In this document: positions 23,162-33,000 of the stretch, in pieces
Layout of the letters: every line of letters starts with the position of its first letter
How positions within the stretch are numbered: position 1 is the stretch's first letter
Assembly: GCA_041659285.1 (NCBI GenBank)
Contig: JBAZYO010000001.1
Span: forward strand, 186,001 to 250,000
DNA length: 64,000 bases
DNA from: Vicinamibacterales bacterium
Lineage (GTDB): Bacteria > Acidobacteriota > Vicinamibacteria > Vicinamibacterales > UBA2999
Direction of reading: 5' to 3'
Position numbers and translations under genes: made by a program
The notes under the pieces: model-generated
The model's database searches: none
Seen by the model: the letters and a program-made list of their open reading frames with translations, nothing else
Told to the model about the DNA's origin: nothing

Positions 23162-24433
23162 ATGACGCGACGCTCCACTTGCCTCCGACCACTGCTCGCC
23201 CTGGTGATGACCGCCGGATTTTCCGGGGCGGCCGCCGCGCAGCAAGACGCCACGAACGTCGGCACCACGCTCATGGCCGACACGGCCGTGAAGGCTGCGG
23301 TCGAGGCGATCCGCGCGGCCGAGCCGCAGACCATCGAAGACCAGGTCCGGCTATGCGAGGTCGAGGCGCCGCCGTTCAAGGAACAGAAGCGCGCGGAAGT
23401 GTACGCGCGCATGTTCCGCGACGCCGGGCTGCAGAACGTGCGCATCGACAAGGAAGGCAACGTGCTCGGCGACCGGCCGGGCGCCCAGCCGCGGCCGCGC
23501 CTCGTGTTCAGCGCGCACCTCGACACAGTGTTCCCCGAAGGCACCGACGTCAAGGTCAAGCGCGACGGCAACATCCTGCGCGGGCCCGGCATCGGCGACG
23601 ACTGCCGCGGCCTCGCTGTCGTGCTCGCCGTCGTCCGCGCAATGAACCAGGCCAAGGTGCAGACGCCCGGATCGATTACCTTCGTCGCCACGGTGGGCGA
23701 GGAGGGCCTGGGCGACCTGCGCGGCGTGAAGTACCTGTTCAACGAAGGCATGAAGGGACAGATCGATCGCTTCGTCTCGATCGACGGCACCGGCCTCGGC
23801 ATCACGCACATCGCCGTGGGCAGCCTCCGCTACCGCGTGACGTTCAAGGGCCCCGGCGGCCACAGCTACGGCGCGTTCGGCCTCTCGAACCCGCTGCACG
23901 CGCTGGGACGCGCCGTGGAAACCATCTCGCAGTTCGAGGTGCCGAGCGATCCCAAGACCACGTTCAATGTCGGGCGGGTTGGCGGCGGCACGTCGGTCAA
24001 TTCCATTCCGTTCGAAGCATGGTTTGAGATGGACATGCGGTCGGCGAGCCCCTCGTCGCTGCAGGCCATCGACGCCAAGTTTCATCGCGCCGTGGATGAC
24101 GCGGTCAAGGCGGAAGACGCGCGTTGGAAGAAGAACGTCCTGACCGTTGACAAGGCACTGGTGGGGAACCGCCCGGCGGGACAGACGCCGGCGACCTCGC
24201 CGATCGTTCAGGCGGCGGTCTCGGTAACCCGCGCGCTCGGCTTCACGGTGAGCCTGGATGAAGGGTCAACCGACTCGAACATCCCGATGAGCCTCGGCAT
24301 CCCCGCGATCACGATCGATGGCGGCGGCCGCGGTTCAGGGGCGCACGCCCTCGACGAGGCCTTCGACCCGACAAATTCATGGATGGGATCGCAGCGCGCG
24401 CTGTTGCTGGCGATTGCGCTCGCGCAGCAGTGA
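23162..24433 (+). CDS. Secreted M20-family metallopeptidase
   Basis: A 423-aa protein with a signal peptide (residues 1-26, ending GAAAAQQ). Zinc ligands fit the M20/M28 clan: SAHLDTVF, GIGDDCRG, the catalytic TVGEEGLGD, VSIDGTG and the C-terminal GSGAHALDE. The lid domain carries KGPGGHSYGAF. Closest in form to PepT-like di/tripeptidases or carboxypeptidases, here exported. It may act on peptides in the periplasm. Confidence 0.88.
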   Translation: MTRRSTCLRPLLALVMTAGFSGAAAAQQDATNVGTTLMADTAVKAAVEAIRAAEPQTIEDQVRLCEVEAPPFKEQKRAEVYARMFRDAGLQNVRIDKEGNVLGDRPGAQPRPRLVFSAHLDTVFPEGTDVKVKRDGNILRGPGIGDDCRGLAVVLAVVRAMNQAKVQTPGSITFVATVGEEGLGDLRGVKYLFNEGMKGQIDRFVSIDGTGLGITHIAVGSLRYRVTFKGPGGHSYGAFGLSNPLHALGRAVETISQFEVPSDPKTTFNVGRVGGGTSVNSIPFEAWFEMDMRSASPSSLQAIDAKFHRAVDDAVKAEDARWKKNVLTVDKALVGNRPAGQTPATSPIVQAAVSVTRALGFTVSLDEGSTDSNIPMSLGIPAITIDGGGRGSGAHALDEAFDPTNSWMGSQRALLLAIALAQQ

Positions 24434-24439
24434 ACGGCG

Positions 24440-24988
24440 TTACTTCCTAAGTGCCCTGAACTGCTCGAGCTCGGCGACGCGCTGCGACCGCATCGCGCGG
24501 TCGGCGTTGACGAGCCAGACGATCAGGGCGAGATGGGGAATACCGAGGGCCGCCAGCTCGATGGGCGTCGCTTGCGGCTGCGCGAGCAACACCGGCAGGG
24601 TGTTGGCGATGGTCGCGAGAAAAAATATCGGGATAAATAACGGGTGCCCGCCCGTGCCGGGGATCGCGCTCAACCTCATCACCGTGCGTTCCCACGAGGG
24701 AGCGTCGGTCAGCGGACGCTCGGGCTGGCCGTCTTCCTCGTAAAACACCTGCAAATACCGCCCGATCCGCTCCGCGCCGAAGTGCAAAGGCCTGATGACC
24801 TCGAAGGTCGCGAGCAGGACGAGTAGCGGAATAATGGCCGCGACGGGGTAAGGAAGCCAGACGAGCACGGCTGTCAGCAGGAGGGCCCACAGGCCCAGGC
24901 CGGCCAGGGCAAGGATGGGGCGGAGGCTCCCGCGGGCGGCAATGGTCTCCCTAAGGACGCGGTACTCGGTCGGAGCCGGTCGTTCCAT
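24440..24988 (-). CDS. Hypothetical inner-membrane protein
   Basis: A 182-aa protein with start at ATG 24986-24988 (MERPAPTEYRVLRE). Hydrophobic segments at about residues 25-65 (two adjacent helices), 115-138 and 145-165; the loop between carries YLQVFYEEDGQPERPL. The C-terminus is a soluble helix (NADRAMRSQRVAELEQF). Family not recognised. It is divergent from the D-Ala-D-Ala carboxypeptidase and convergent with the peptidase gene. Confidence 0.65.
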   Translation of the reverse strand: MERPAPTEYRVLRETIAARGSLRPILALAGLGLWALLLTAVLVWLPYPVAAIIPLLVLLATFEVIRPLHFGAERIGRYLQVFYEEDGQPERPLTDAPSWERTVMRLSAIPGTGGHPLFIPIFFLATIANTLPVLLAQPQATPIELAALGIPHLALIVWLVNADRAMRSQRVAELEQFRALRK

Positions 24989-25025
24989 TAGGGGACCAAG
25001 CTTACCCCAAGACCCATAAACCCTA

Positions 25026-25054
25026 TTGATTCTTGGGGATAGTGTGACTACAAT
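25026..25054 (+). promoter_or_regulatory. Promoter of the D-Ala-D-Ala carboxypeptidase
   Basis: TTGATT (25026-25031), 17 bases, TACAAT (25049-25054). The start of transcription near 25061 leaves about 8 bases before the ATG at 25069, or makes TTG 25063 almost leaderless. Confidence 0.7.
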
Positions 25055-25068
25055 CCCCCCAATTGCTG

Positions 25069-26154
25069 ATGGCGAAGCCAACCCGCTTCACAAAACTTGC
25101 AGTGTGCCTGGCGGCAGTCGTCACGGTGATGATTTCCGTACCCGCTTCGTACGCCGCGCAGGCGAAGGCGCCTACGAAGATTGCCGCGGCAAAGAAGGCG
25201 ACCGCGGCGAAGACGCCAGCCCGCGCTACTGCCAAGAAGAAGGCCTACTCGCCGACCAATGCCCGCGCCCGTCGCGCGCAATTGGCCCGCGCCCGCGCCG
25301 CGGCCGCCGCCCGTGCGTTGCGCGACGTGCAGACCCCGCGCTTCCGCGTGGACGAGTTCGGCCGCGAAGTGCCCGACGTGCGGGCCGAAGCCGCCATCAT
25401 CTACAACCCGACCACCGGCGAAGTGCTGTGGGAAGACCACGCGCAGGACCAGCGCTCGATGGCGAGCATCACCAAGGTCATGACGGCGCTGGTGTTCCTC
25501 GAGAGCGGCGCGCCGCTCAGCACGCCGGTCACCGTGCAGCGCAGCGACGTGTCGCGCGCGTCCACCACCTACCTTCGCAACGGCTTCAAGCTCACCGCCG
25601 ACGACCTGTTGAATCTGCTGCTGGTGGGGTCCGACAACGCCGCCGCCCGGGCGCTGGCGCGCATCTCGCCGTACGGCGCCGATGGCTTCATTGCCCGGAT
25701 GAACGAGAAGGCGACCGAACTCGGACTGCTCAACACGCACTACGCGGATCCGTCGGGGTTGCTCGCCGAGAACGTCTCGTCCGCCTACGACCTGGCCCGC
25801 CTGATTGCGCACGCCGCCGCCGACGAACGCGTGGGCGGCATCATGCGCAAGACGTCGTACACGACGCAGGCCGGTCGCCAGACGATTACAGCCAGGAGCA
25901 CGAACCAGATTGTCCGCAGCGGCGACATCGACGTGGTCGGCGGCAAGACCGGATTCATCAGCCGTTCGGGCTACTGCCTGGCCACCCTCCTGCGCCTGCC
26001 GCAGTCGGGCCAGGAAGTGGCGTTCGTGGTGCTCGGCGCCAAGTCGAACGCCAGCCGGTTCTGGGAAACGCGCCACCTCTTCAACTGGATGAGCACCCGC
26101 ACCAAGGCCCTGCTCGACGGCGACGCCCAGCACCAGCAGCAAGATCACGAATAA
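25069..26154 (+). CDS. D-alanyl-D-alanine carboxypeptidase (S11 family)
   Basis: A 361-aa penicillin-binding protein with a signal peptide (ending SYAAQA). The catalytic motifs are SITK (in MASITKVM), SDN in GSDNAAARAL, and KTG in GGKTGFISR. Between signal and catalytic domain, residues about 28-88 are extremely rich in Ala, Lys and Arg (KKATAAKTPARATAKKK), unusual for this family. It trims stem peptides of peptidoglycan in the periplasm. The C-terminal amphipathic anchor domain of DacA is absent, so the length is shorter and the enzyme probably soluble or held by its basic stretch. Confidence 0.9.
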   Translation: MAKPTRFTKLAVCLAAVVTVMISVPASYAAQAKAPTKIAAAKKATAAKTPARATAKKKAYSPTNARARRAQLARARAAAAARALRDVQTPRFRVDEFGREVPDVRAEAAIIYNPTTGEVLWEDHAQDQRSMASITKVMTALVFLESGAPLSTPVTVQRSDVSRASTTYLRNGFKLTADDLLNLLLVGSDNAAARALARISPYGADGFIARMNEKATELGLLNTHYADPSGLLAENVSSAYDLARLIAHAAADERVGGIMRKTSYTTQAGRQTITARSTNQIVRSGDIDVVGGKTGFISRSGYCLATLLRLPQSGQEVAFVVLGAKSNASRFWETRHLFNWMSTRTKALLDGDAQHQQQDHE

Positions 26155-26156
26155 CA

Positions 26157-26169
26157 GGGGTCTGACCCC
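26157..26169. repeat. GGGGTC-T-GACCCC palindrome between convergent genes
   Basis: GGGGTC (26157-26162) and GACCCC (26164-26169) around a single T. It lies between the carboxypeptidase and the convergent FdhE-like gene. Single copy here; too tight a loop for a normal terminator. Confidence 0.5.
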
Positions 26170-26176
26170 GCCGCAG

Positions 26177-26998
26177 CTATTTCCCGCGCTGCATCACCGC
26201 CGCGTCCAGCGGCAGCGTCACAATCGGATCCGCATACGGTAACAACGCGCGCGAGGCCTTTCGCGAATCAAGCGCCTTGATGTAGCGGCCGCACGGCTGG
26301 CAGATCATCACGCGATACAGGCCATCAGGCGTGGCCATCGAGGTAATGGTCGAGCGGTCGTCGTTACCGCAGTACGGGCAAGTGATACCGCTGAAGGCCC
26401 ACCGCACCAGGCACCGGCCGCACACCAGCTGCCGCTCGCCGCCTGGCGTGATCACCGCGAAGTCGGGCTCCGCCGCGCACACCGGGCACACCCGCCGGCC
26501 CCAGCCGTCGAAATTCACGCGCTGCTGCAGCACCTCCGCGACCCGCTGCAGGTACGGGCGCGCCGCCCAGACCAGCACCTCGTCGAGCATCTCCACGTCC
26601 GGCGAGGGCGTGCCGTTGAACCAGGCGCGCACCCGCTCCGGCAGGTCGGCGGCGCGGCCGACGTTGTGGAGCGCGATCACCGCGTCGGCGTCGATGGCGT
26701 CGTAGCGGCGGAGGATGTCGGCAATCTGGCGGATCAACAGCCGCACGTCGTTCCACTCGAAGAGGATCTGATCGAAGTCGAGCAGCGGCTGTCCGTTGGC
26801 CAGGCGGGCCGACAGCTCTTCGGGCGTGGCCTCGATCCACGGCGTGGTGAGCCGGCCTTGCACGCGGCGCACGGCCTCGATCAAGGCCACCTGCATCTGG
26901 GCGGCCTGCGCCAGCTCGGGCTGGCGCTCGGCCAGGGCCTTGAGCTCGGCGATGTCGCGGGGCAGGACCCGCGCGCTGCTCGGGGAGGAGCCGGACAC
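26177..26998 (-). CDS. FdhE-like formate dehydrogenase accessory protein
   Basis: A 273-aa protein using GTG at 26996-26998; the frame extends further up but only through the octamer repeat and the glgA gene. Four CxxC knuckles form two rubredoxin-like zinc or iron sites: CPVC and CGRC, then CPYC and CQPC, near residues 185-245. The N-terminal two thirds are helical (ELKALAERQPELAQAAQM). FdhE aids sulfur transfer or assembly of membrane formate dehydrogenases. No formate dehydrogenase gene is in the window, so the partner is elsewhere or the protein has another role. Divergent from glgA. Confidence 0.75.
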   Translation of the reverse strand: MSGSSPSSARVLPRDIAELKALAERQPELAQAAQMQVALIEAVRRVQGRLTTPWIEATPEELSARLANGQPLLDFDQILFEWNDVRLLIRQIADILRRYDAIDADAVIALHNVGRAADLPERVRAWFNGTPSPDVEMLDEVLVWAARPYLQRVAEVLQQRVNFDGWGRRVCPVCAAEPDFAVITPGGERQLVCGRCLVRWAFSGITCPYCGNDDRSTITSMATPDGLYRVMICQPCGRYIKALDSRKASRALLPYADPIVTLPLDAAVMQRGK

Positions 26999-27014
26999 GG
27001 GGGGATCATACAGG

Positions 27015-27066
27015 GATCTGGTGATCTGGTGATTTGGGGATTTGGGGATTTGGTGAACTGGGGATT
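27015..27066. repeat. Octamer tandem repeat GATYTGGK
   Basis: About six and a half 8-bp units: GATCTGGT twice, GATTTGGG twice, GATTTGGT, GAACTGGG, GATT. It lies in the short divergent space between the FdhE-like gene and glgA, where the promoters should be. The same unit order recurs at 49564-49603. Confidence 0.95.
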
Positions 27067-27094
27067 CCTGTGCTCTGAAATACACTTGGAGAAG

Positions 27095-28609
27095 ATGGCG
27101 AAGAAAGCCGCGAAGCCGAAAGCGGTGGCGAGTCCTCCCCGTCGCCTGCGCATTTTGATGATCGCCTCGGAGGCGCAGCCTTTCTCGAAGACCGGCGGGC
27201 TGGCGGATGTGGCGGGGGCGCTGCCCAAGGCGCTTGGCCGCCTCGGCCACGACGTGACGTTGGTGACGCCTCGCTACCGCGGCGCCCCGGACGGCCCGGT
27301 GGCCGGCACCGTGTCGGTGGAGGTCGCCGCCCACCGGTTCCGCGCGCGACTCCTCGAACAGCCGATCGGCCCCGGTGCGCGCGCGCTGCTGCTCGATTGC
27401 CCCGATCTCTACGATCGCGCCGGCATCTACTACGAAGGCGGCGTGGACTATCCGGACAACGCGATCCGCTACGCGTTCCTCTCCGCCGCGGCCATCGACT
27501 TCGCGGCGCAACAGGCGGAGCCCTTCGATGTCATCCACACGCACGACTGGCAGGGCGGCCTGGCGCCAATCCACGCCCGCACTCTAGGCACCTTAGGCAC
27601 CCCAGGCACCGTCCTGACTATTCACAACCTGGCCTACCAGGGGACCTTCGAGAAGACGTGGGTCCCTCGATTGGGTCTGCGCTGGGAAGACTTCACCATC
27701 GACGGCTTCGAGTTCTTCGATCGTCTCAGCTTCTTGAAGGCCGGGATCAACTTCGCGGACGCGATCACCACCGTGAGTCCCACCTACGCCGAGGAGATTC
27801 AACGGCCCGAGTCGGGCGACGGTCTCGATGGCGTGATCCGCGCGCGGGTCGATCGGCTCACCGGCATCCTCAACGGCATCGACACCGACGAGTGGAACCC
27901 GGCGGCCGACGCGCACCTGCCGGAGCCCTTCGACGCCGACCGGCTGTACGCCAAGGCGGCATCCAAGCGCGCCCTGCTGACGCGCTTCGGGTTCGCCGTC
28001 ACCGACGACACCATGTCGCGGCCCATCGTCGGGATGGTGTCGCGGATGGTCGATCAGAAAGGCCTCGATCTCATCGCCGCCGTGGCCGGGCAACTGGCCG
28101 CGCTCGACGCGACGTTCATCATTGTCGGCACCGGTGAGCCGCGCTACCAGGACATGTGGCGGTTGCTGTCGCAGTGGCGCCCGGATCGCGTTGGCGCGTT
28201 TGTGGGCTTCGACGAGCAGCGCGCGCATTTGGTCGAAGCCGGCGCCGACATGTTCCTGATGCCTTCCCGCTTCGAGCCCTGCGGGCTGAACCAGATGTAC
28301 AGCCTTCGCTATGGCACCGTCCCCATTGTCCGGGCCGTTGGCGGGCTGGTCGACACCGTGTGCCCGTACAACCCGAGAAACGGGCAGGGCACGGGGTTCC
28401 TGTTCTCGGATTATGAGCCGGACGTGATGCTGCGCACGCTGGAAGCCGCGCTCGCGACGTTCCCCAACAAAAAGATCTGGACCCGGCTGCAAAAGAACGG
28501 GATGCGCGCGGACTTCTCGTGGGACCGCTCGGCAGCCGAGTATGTCAAAATATACACACGACTGCGGCCCGCGCGTACCAAGCGCCGGACACCGGCATCC
28601 AAAGGATAG
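27095..28609 (+). CDS. glgA: Glycogen synthase
   Basis: A 504-aa GT5-family glycogen/starch synthase. Start at ATG with GGAGAAG. N-terminal KTGGLADVAGALPKAL binds ADP-glucose; HTHDWQGGLAPI, the C-terminal VGMVSRMVDQKGLDLI and PSRFEPCGLNQMYSLRYGT (with the catalytic E of the retaining GT-B fold) are canonical. It transfers glucose from ADP-glucose to alpha-1,4-glucan. An insert LGTLGTPGT, encoded by three 9-bp repeats, sits directly before LTIHNLAYQG. A basic C-terminal tail (RTKRRTPASKG) is present. Downstream trxA follows after 11 bases. Confidence 0.95.
   Translation: MAKKAAKPKAVASPPRRLRILMIASEAQPFSKTGGLADVAGALPKALGRLGHDVTLVTPRYRGAPDGPVAGTVSVEVAAHRFRARLLEQPIGPGARALLLDCPDLYDRAGIYYEGGVDYPDNAIRYAFLSAAAIDFAAQQAEPFDVIHTHDWQGGLAPIHARTLGTLGTPGTVLTIHNLAYQGTFEKTWVPRLGLRWEDFTIDGFEFFDRLSFLKAGINFADAITTVSPTYAEEIQRPESGDGLDGVIRARVDRLTGILNGIDTDEWNPAADAHLPEPFDADRLYAKAASKRALLTRFGFAVTDDTMSRPIVGMVSRMVDQKGLDLIAAVAGQLAALDATFIIVGTGEPRYQDMWRLLSQWRPDRVGAFVGFDEQRAHLVEAGADMFLMPSRFEPCGLNQMYSLRYGTVPIVRAVGGLVDTVCPYNPRNGQGTGFLFSDYEPDVMLRTLEAALATFPNKKIWTRLQKNGMRADFSWDRSAAEYVKIYTRLRPARTKRRTPASKG
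27584..27610. repeat. In-frame nonamer repeat in glgA, three units
   Basis: CTAGGCACC, TTAGGCACC and CCAGGCACC, each three codons (L-G-T, L-G-T, P-G-T). Same unit and phase as at 4284-4346. Confidence 0.95.
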
Positions 28610-28620
28610 AGGGACTCTTA

Positions 28621-28944
28621 ATGGCATCCGAGAATGTGAAGACGCTGACCGACGCCGACTTTGGTGAGTCAGTGAAAAAGGGCGTGGTGCTGGTGGATTT
28701 CTGGGCAGCCTGGTGCGCGCCGTGCCGGCGCCTGGCGCCAACGGTGGATCAGCTGGCCGTGGAATACAACGGCCGCATCACGGTGGCCAAGGTCGATATC
28801 GACGAGAACCCGATGACGCCGAGCAAGTTCATGGTGCGCGGCATTCCGACGCTGCTCCTGTTCAAGGACGGCGACCTCAAGGAAACGATTGTCGGACTGG
28901 CGGCCAAGGACGACCTGGCCAAAATGATTGACAAGCATCTGTGA
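28621..28944 (+). CDS. trxA: Thioredoxin
   Basis: A 107-aa protein of standard length with the redox motif WCAPC in FWAAWCAPCRRLAP and the cis-Pro in GIPTLLLFKDG. It reduces protein disulfides in the cytoplasm. GAGGGA lies in front of the ATG. It is followed at once by trxB (four-base overlap), so the whole thioredoxin system is co-transcribed, perhaps with glgA. Confidence 0.95.
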   Translation: MASENVKTLTDADFGESVKKGVVLVDFWAAWCAPCRRLAPTVDQLAVEYNGRITVAKVDIDENPMTPSKFMVRGIPTLLLFKDGDLKETIVGLAAKDDLAKMIDKHL

Positions 28945-29897
28945 GCGAACGACAGGTCATCATCATCGGGTCCGGTCCCGCCGGCCTCACCGCGGCGCTC
29001 TATGCCGCGCGCGCCAACCTGAAGCCGCTCGTGATCGAGGGCATCGAGGCCGGTGGTCAGCTGATGCTGACCACCATGGTCGAGAACTGGCCGGGCTACC
29101 GTGACGGCATCATGGGGCCCGACCTGATGGCGGAGTTGCGCGCGCAGGCCGAGCGCTTCGGCGCCGACATCATTCAGGGCGACGTGTCGTCGGTGGATCT
29201 CGCCAAGCGGCCGTTCACCGTGTCGCTCGGCAAGACCCAGTACACCGCGCAGACGCTGATCGTCGCCACCGGCGCTTCCGCCAAATGGCTCGACCTCGGC
29301 GTTGACAAGAAGCTCTCGGGCCGCGGTGTGTCCACGTGCGCGACCTGCGACGGCTTCTTCTTCAAGGGCCGTCCCGTCGCCGTGATCGGCGGCGGCGACA
29401 CCGCGATGGAAGAGGCGATCTACCTCGCCAAGCTCGCCACCTCGGTCACCGTGATCCACCGCCGCGACAGCCTGCGCGCCTCCAAGGCGATGCAGGACAA
29501 GGCGATGTCGATGCCGAACATCTCGTTCATCTGGAACACCGAGGTGGTGGACATCAAGGACGTGGAGAAGGGCGAGGTCACCTCGCTGGTGCTCAAGAAC
29601 ACCCAGACCGGCGCCACCAGCGAGCTGGCGGTGGACGGCGTGTTCATCGGGATTGGCCACGTGCCGAACACCGCGCTGTTCACGGGCCAGCTGGCGCTGC
29701 ACGACAACGGCTACCTGAAGACCCACGACGGATCGCGCACCAGCGTCCACGGCGTGTTCGCCGCGGGAGACGTCCAGGATCACGTCTATCGCCAGGCGGT
29801 CACGGCGGCCGGCTCCGGCTGCATGGCCGCGATCGATGCCGAGCGCTTCCTCTCAGGAACCCTTCACGAAGCGACCGATCTGGTTCACAAGTCGTAG
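28941..29897 (+). CDS. trxB: Thioredoxin reductase
   Basis: A 318-aa flavoprotein with GTG start overlapping the trxA stop. FAD motif IIIGSGPAGLTAALYAAR, redox-active CATC in CATCDGFFF, NADPH motif VAVIGGGDTAMEEA and the C-terminal FAD motif GVFAAGDVQDHVYRQ are all present. It uses NADPH to reduce thioredoxin. Confidence 0.96.
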   Translation: MSERQVIIIGSGPAGLTAALYAARANLKPLVIEGIEAGGQLMLTTMVENWPGYRDGIMGPDLMAELRAQAERFGADIIQGDVSSVDLAKRPFTVSLGKTQYTAQTLIVATGASAKWLDLGVDKKLSGRGVSTCATCDGFFFKGRPVAVIGGGDTAMEEAIYLAKLATSVTVIHRRDSLRASKAMQDKAMSMPNISFIWNTEVVDIKDVEKGEVTSLVLKNTQTGATSELAVDGVFIGIGHVPNTALFTGQLALHDNGYLKTHDGSRTSVHGVFAAGDVQDHVYRQAVTAAGSGCMAAIDAERFLSGTLHEATDLVHKS

Positions 29898-29927
29898 CAC
29901 GGCGGAGATGACCAGACCGCTCACTGA

Positions 29928-29965
29928 GGTCGTGCCTCCGGCAGGAGACACTTCGTTGCACGACC
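29928..29965 (+). promoter_or_regulatory. Structured 5' leader of the second TonB receptor
   Basis: GGTCGTGC (29928-29935) pairs perfectly with GCACGACC (29958-29965), and CTCC (29936-29939) with GGAG (29944-29947) inside. It lies about 80 bases before the receptor start. I do not match it to a known riboswitch class. Confidence 0.4.
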
Positions 29966-30044
29966 GAGGCTCTGAAGGCGCAGACTGCACCTTGTACACG
30001 GTGGCCGGGTCATTTGCCCTTCCCGTGGACAGAGGAGGGATGAG

Positions 30045-33000
30045 ATGCGTCTTGCAATGCGCTCAATCCAGGCGGTCGTGGCGATCACTTTTCTGCTGGT
30101 GGCGGTCGCGGCCGATGCTCAGACGTTTCGCGGCGGTATTTCGGGACGCGTGGTGGACGAGAGCGGCGGTGTCCTTCCCGGCGTGACCGTGACCGCGACC
30201 AACGTCGCCACCGGCCTCAGCCGCACCACCGTCAGCTCGAGTTCCGGTGTGTTCACGTTGCCGGACCTCCCCCTCGGTAGCTACACGGTGGAGGCCGCGA
30301 TCGAAGGCTTCCAGCCGCAGCGCGCCACCGTGGCGGTCTCGGTCTCGAAAATCTCGACGGCTGATTTCAAGCTGGGCATCTCCACCTTGACCGAAGTGGT
30401 CAACGTTTCGGCCGCGGCCGTCACTCTCGACCTGCAATCCACCGCCCTGGCCAACGTCGTGCAGCCCAAGCAGGTGCAGGACCTGCCGTTGAACGGACGC
30501 GACTTCCGCCGCATGCTGCAGCTCGCGCCGGGCGTGACCCAGGCCAATTCCGTGAATGGCGTGCGTAACCGCGGCAACAACTACCAGATCGACGGCGCCG
30601 ACAACAACGACGCGTTCCAGAACGCGTCGGCCGTCAACCAGGGCGGCGTCTCTGGTATCTCTGGAACCCTGCTGCCCGTTGAGGCGATTGACCAGTTCTC
30701 GGTGCAGTCGTCCGGCAGCGCGGAGACCGGCCGCAATGCCGGGTCCTCGGTCAACCTGGTGATCAAGTCGGGCACCAACAACTTCAAGGGCAGCGTCTTC
30801 TACTACAACCGCCATGAGAAGCTGGCGGCCAACTCGTTCGTGGTGGCGCCGGGCACGCCGAAGCGGCCGATTCGCAACAACCAGTTCGGGTTCTCGCTGG
30901 GCGGGCCAATCGCGAAGAACAAGACCTTCTTCTTCGCGACGTTTGAAGGGCAGGAGCTCACCGCCGGCAACACGCTGGTGACGACCGCACCCTCGAACGC
31001 GTGGATCGCGCAAACCAGGACCGTGCTCGAGCAGTTCGGCGTGCCGGTGAACCCCGTGTCGCTCAAGCTGCTGTCGCTCTATCCGGCGGCTGCGCTGACG
31101 GGGCCGGCGACGGCGCAGAACTTCGTCAGCACCGACAAGAACACCTACGACAGCTACAACGGGATTGCGAAGATCGATCACCAGTTCAACGACAAGTTCA
31201 GCGTCTCGGCCCGCTACTTCGGCGGCACCGGCCACCAGACGGCGTATGACGGCGGGTCGCCCTATCTCCCGTACTACCAGGCGGTGCCGAGCCGGATGCA
31301 CAACGTCTCGGTCGTGCCGTCGATGATCCTGACATCGAAACTGGTGAACCAGATCGTCATCGGCTACAACTACTTCTACCAGACGTTCGATACCTCCAGC
31401 ACCGACCAGGACCCCCTCTCGCTCGGCCTCAACACCGGCGTCACCGAGGCGTCCTTGCAGGGCTCGCCGGTGATTGCGATCAGCGGCTTCGGCCAGGCCG
31501 GCGGCATCTCGCCGTTGGGGCGCATCGACGCGACCTGGCACGTCACCGACACGCTGTCGTACGCGACCAACGCGCACCAGTTGAAGATCGGCGGCGAGGT
31601 CCGGCGCGCCAAGCTCGACGTGTTCTACGACACGCTCAAGCGCGGCACTTTCAGCTTCGACGGCACCGTCGGCCCGTGGCGGACGACGGGCACCTCGGCG
31701 CAGCGGGCGCTGGCGGATTTTCTGGCCGGGTACGCGTCGGTCGCGACCATCGTCCGCGGGCCGACCCGCCACGATTACTACCAGAACTCGTTCGACTTCT
31801 TCGTCCACGACACGTGGACGGCCAATCCGAACCTGACGCTCAATTTCGGCGTGCGCTACACCTACCAGGGCGTGCTCGGCGCGGCGGATCAGAAACTGAC
31901 GACGTTCCTGCCCGACCAGGGCCTGGTGTCGGTGGACCAGCTCTATCCCAAAGACACCAACAACTTCGCACCCCGCGTGGGGGTGGCGTGGACGCCGTTC
32001 GCCGACCGCAAGACGGTCGTCCGCGGCGGCTACGGCCTGTTCTACGACGTCATCGCGGTCGCCTTCTTTGCCGCGAACACCGGCTGGCCATCCGGCAACG
32101 GCGGCTCGGCGGGCGTCGGCCACAATCCCGGCGGCGCCTCGCCCGTCTACACCATCACCCAGCGCGGCGTCACGATTCAGGACGGCGTCCCGGTGTTCGG
32201 GACCTCGCCGTCGCCGCCGTACGGCGCGTTCTCGGTCAGCCAGGACCTGGAACTGCCGTCGGTGCAGAGCTTCAACGCCAACGTTGAACGCCAGATCGGC
32301 CCATCGACCATCGTCCAGGTCGGATATGTGGGAACGCGCGGCAAGAACCTGCCGATCTCGCGCGACATCAACGCCGCCATCGCGGGCACCACGGGCACGC
32401 TGCAGTCGCGGCGGCCCTATAACGCCGCCTATCCGAATCTGGCGGCGATCAACCAGCTCGAGACCGTCGGCAAGTCACGCTACAACGCGTTGCAGGTGTC
32501 GATGATCCAGGGCGCGTGGCACGGGCTGTCCGGGCGCGCCAACTACACGTTCGGGCACGCCAGGGACAACGGTTCGGAGGCCCGGAACACGCTGGTGATG
32601 AACGCGCTAAACATCGAAGCCGACTGGGGCGATTCCGACTTCGACGTGCGGCACATCTTCACCGCCGGCTTCAGCTACGAGATTCCGGCGTTCGTGGAGT
32701 CGCGGCTCGGCGAGGGGTGGCAGGTCAACGCCATCGTCACGATGGAGAGCGGGATTCCGTTCAATATCCGGTCCGGCACGAACGTGAGCGGCGTCGGCGA
32801 TTTCGTTGATCGCCCCGTGCAGGTCGGCGATCCGTTCGCCGGGATCACGCAGAGCGGCCAGTTCGTCCGCTTCTTCAACGCCTCGGCGTTTGCCAATGCG
32901 GCACCCGGCACCTTCAGCACGCTGCCGCGGAACGCGTTTCACGGGCCGTCGTTCCGGACCCTGGATGTGTCGGTGTTCAAGACGACGAAGCTGGCCCGCG

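Noticed and set aside
29898..30044. Cobalamin or TPP riboswitch before the TonB receptor
   Set aside because: No B12-box or thi-box consensus could be found by eye; only generic stems.
30063..32123. Minus-strand ORF of nearly 700 codons
   Set aside because: Antisense to the second TonB receptor; residue use is that of a shadow frame.
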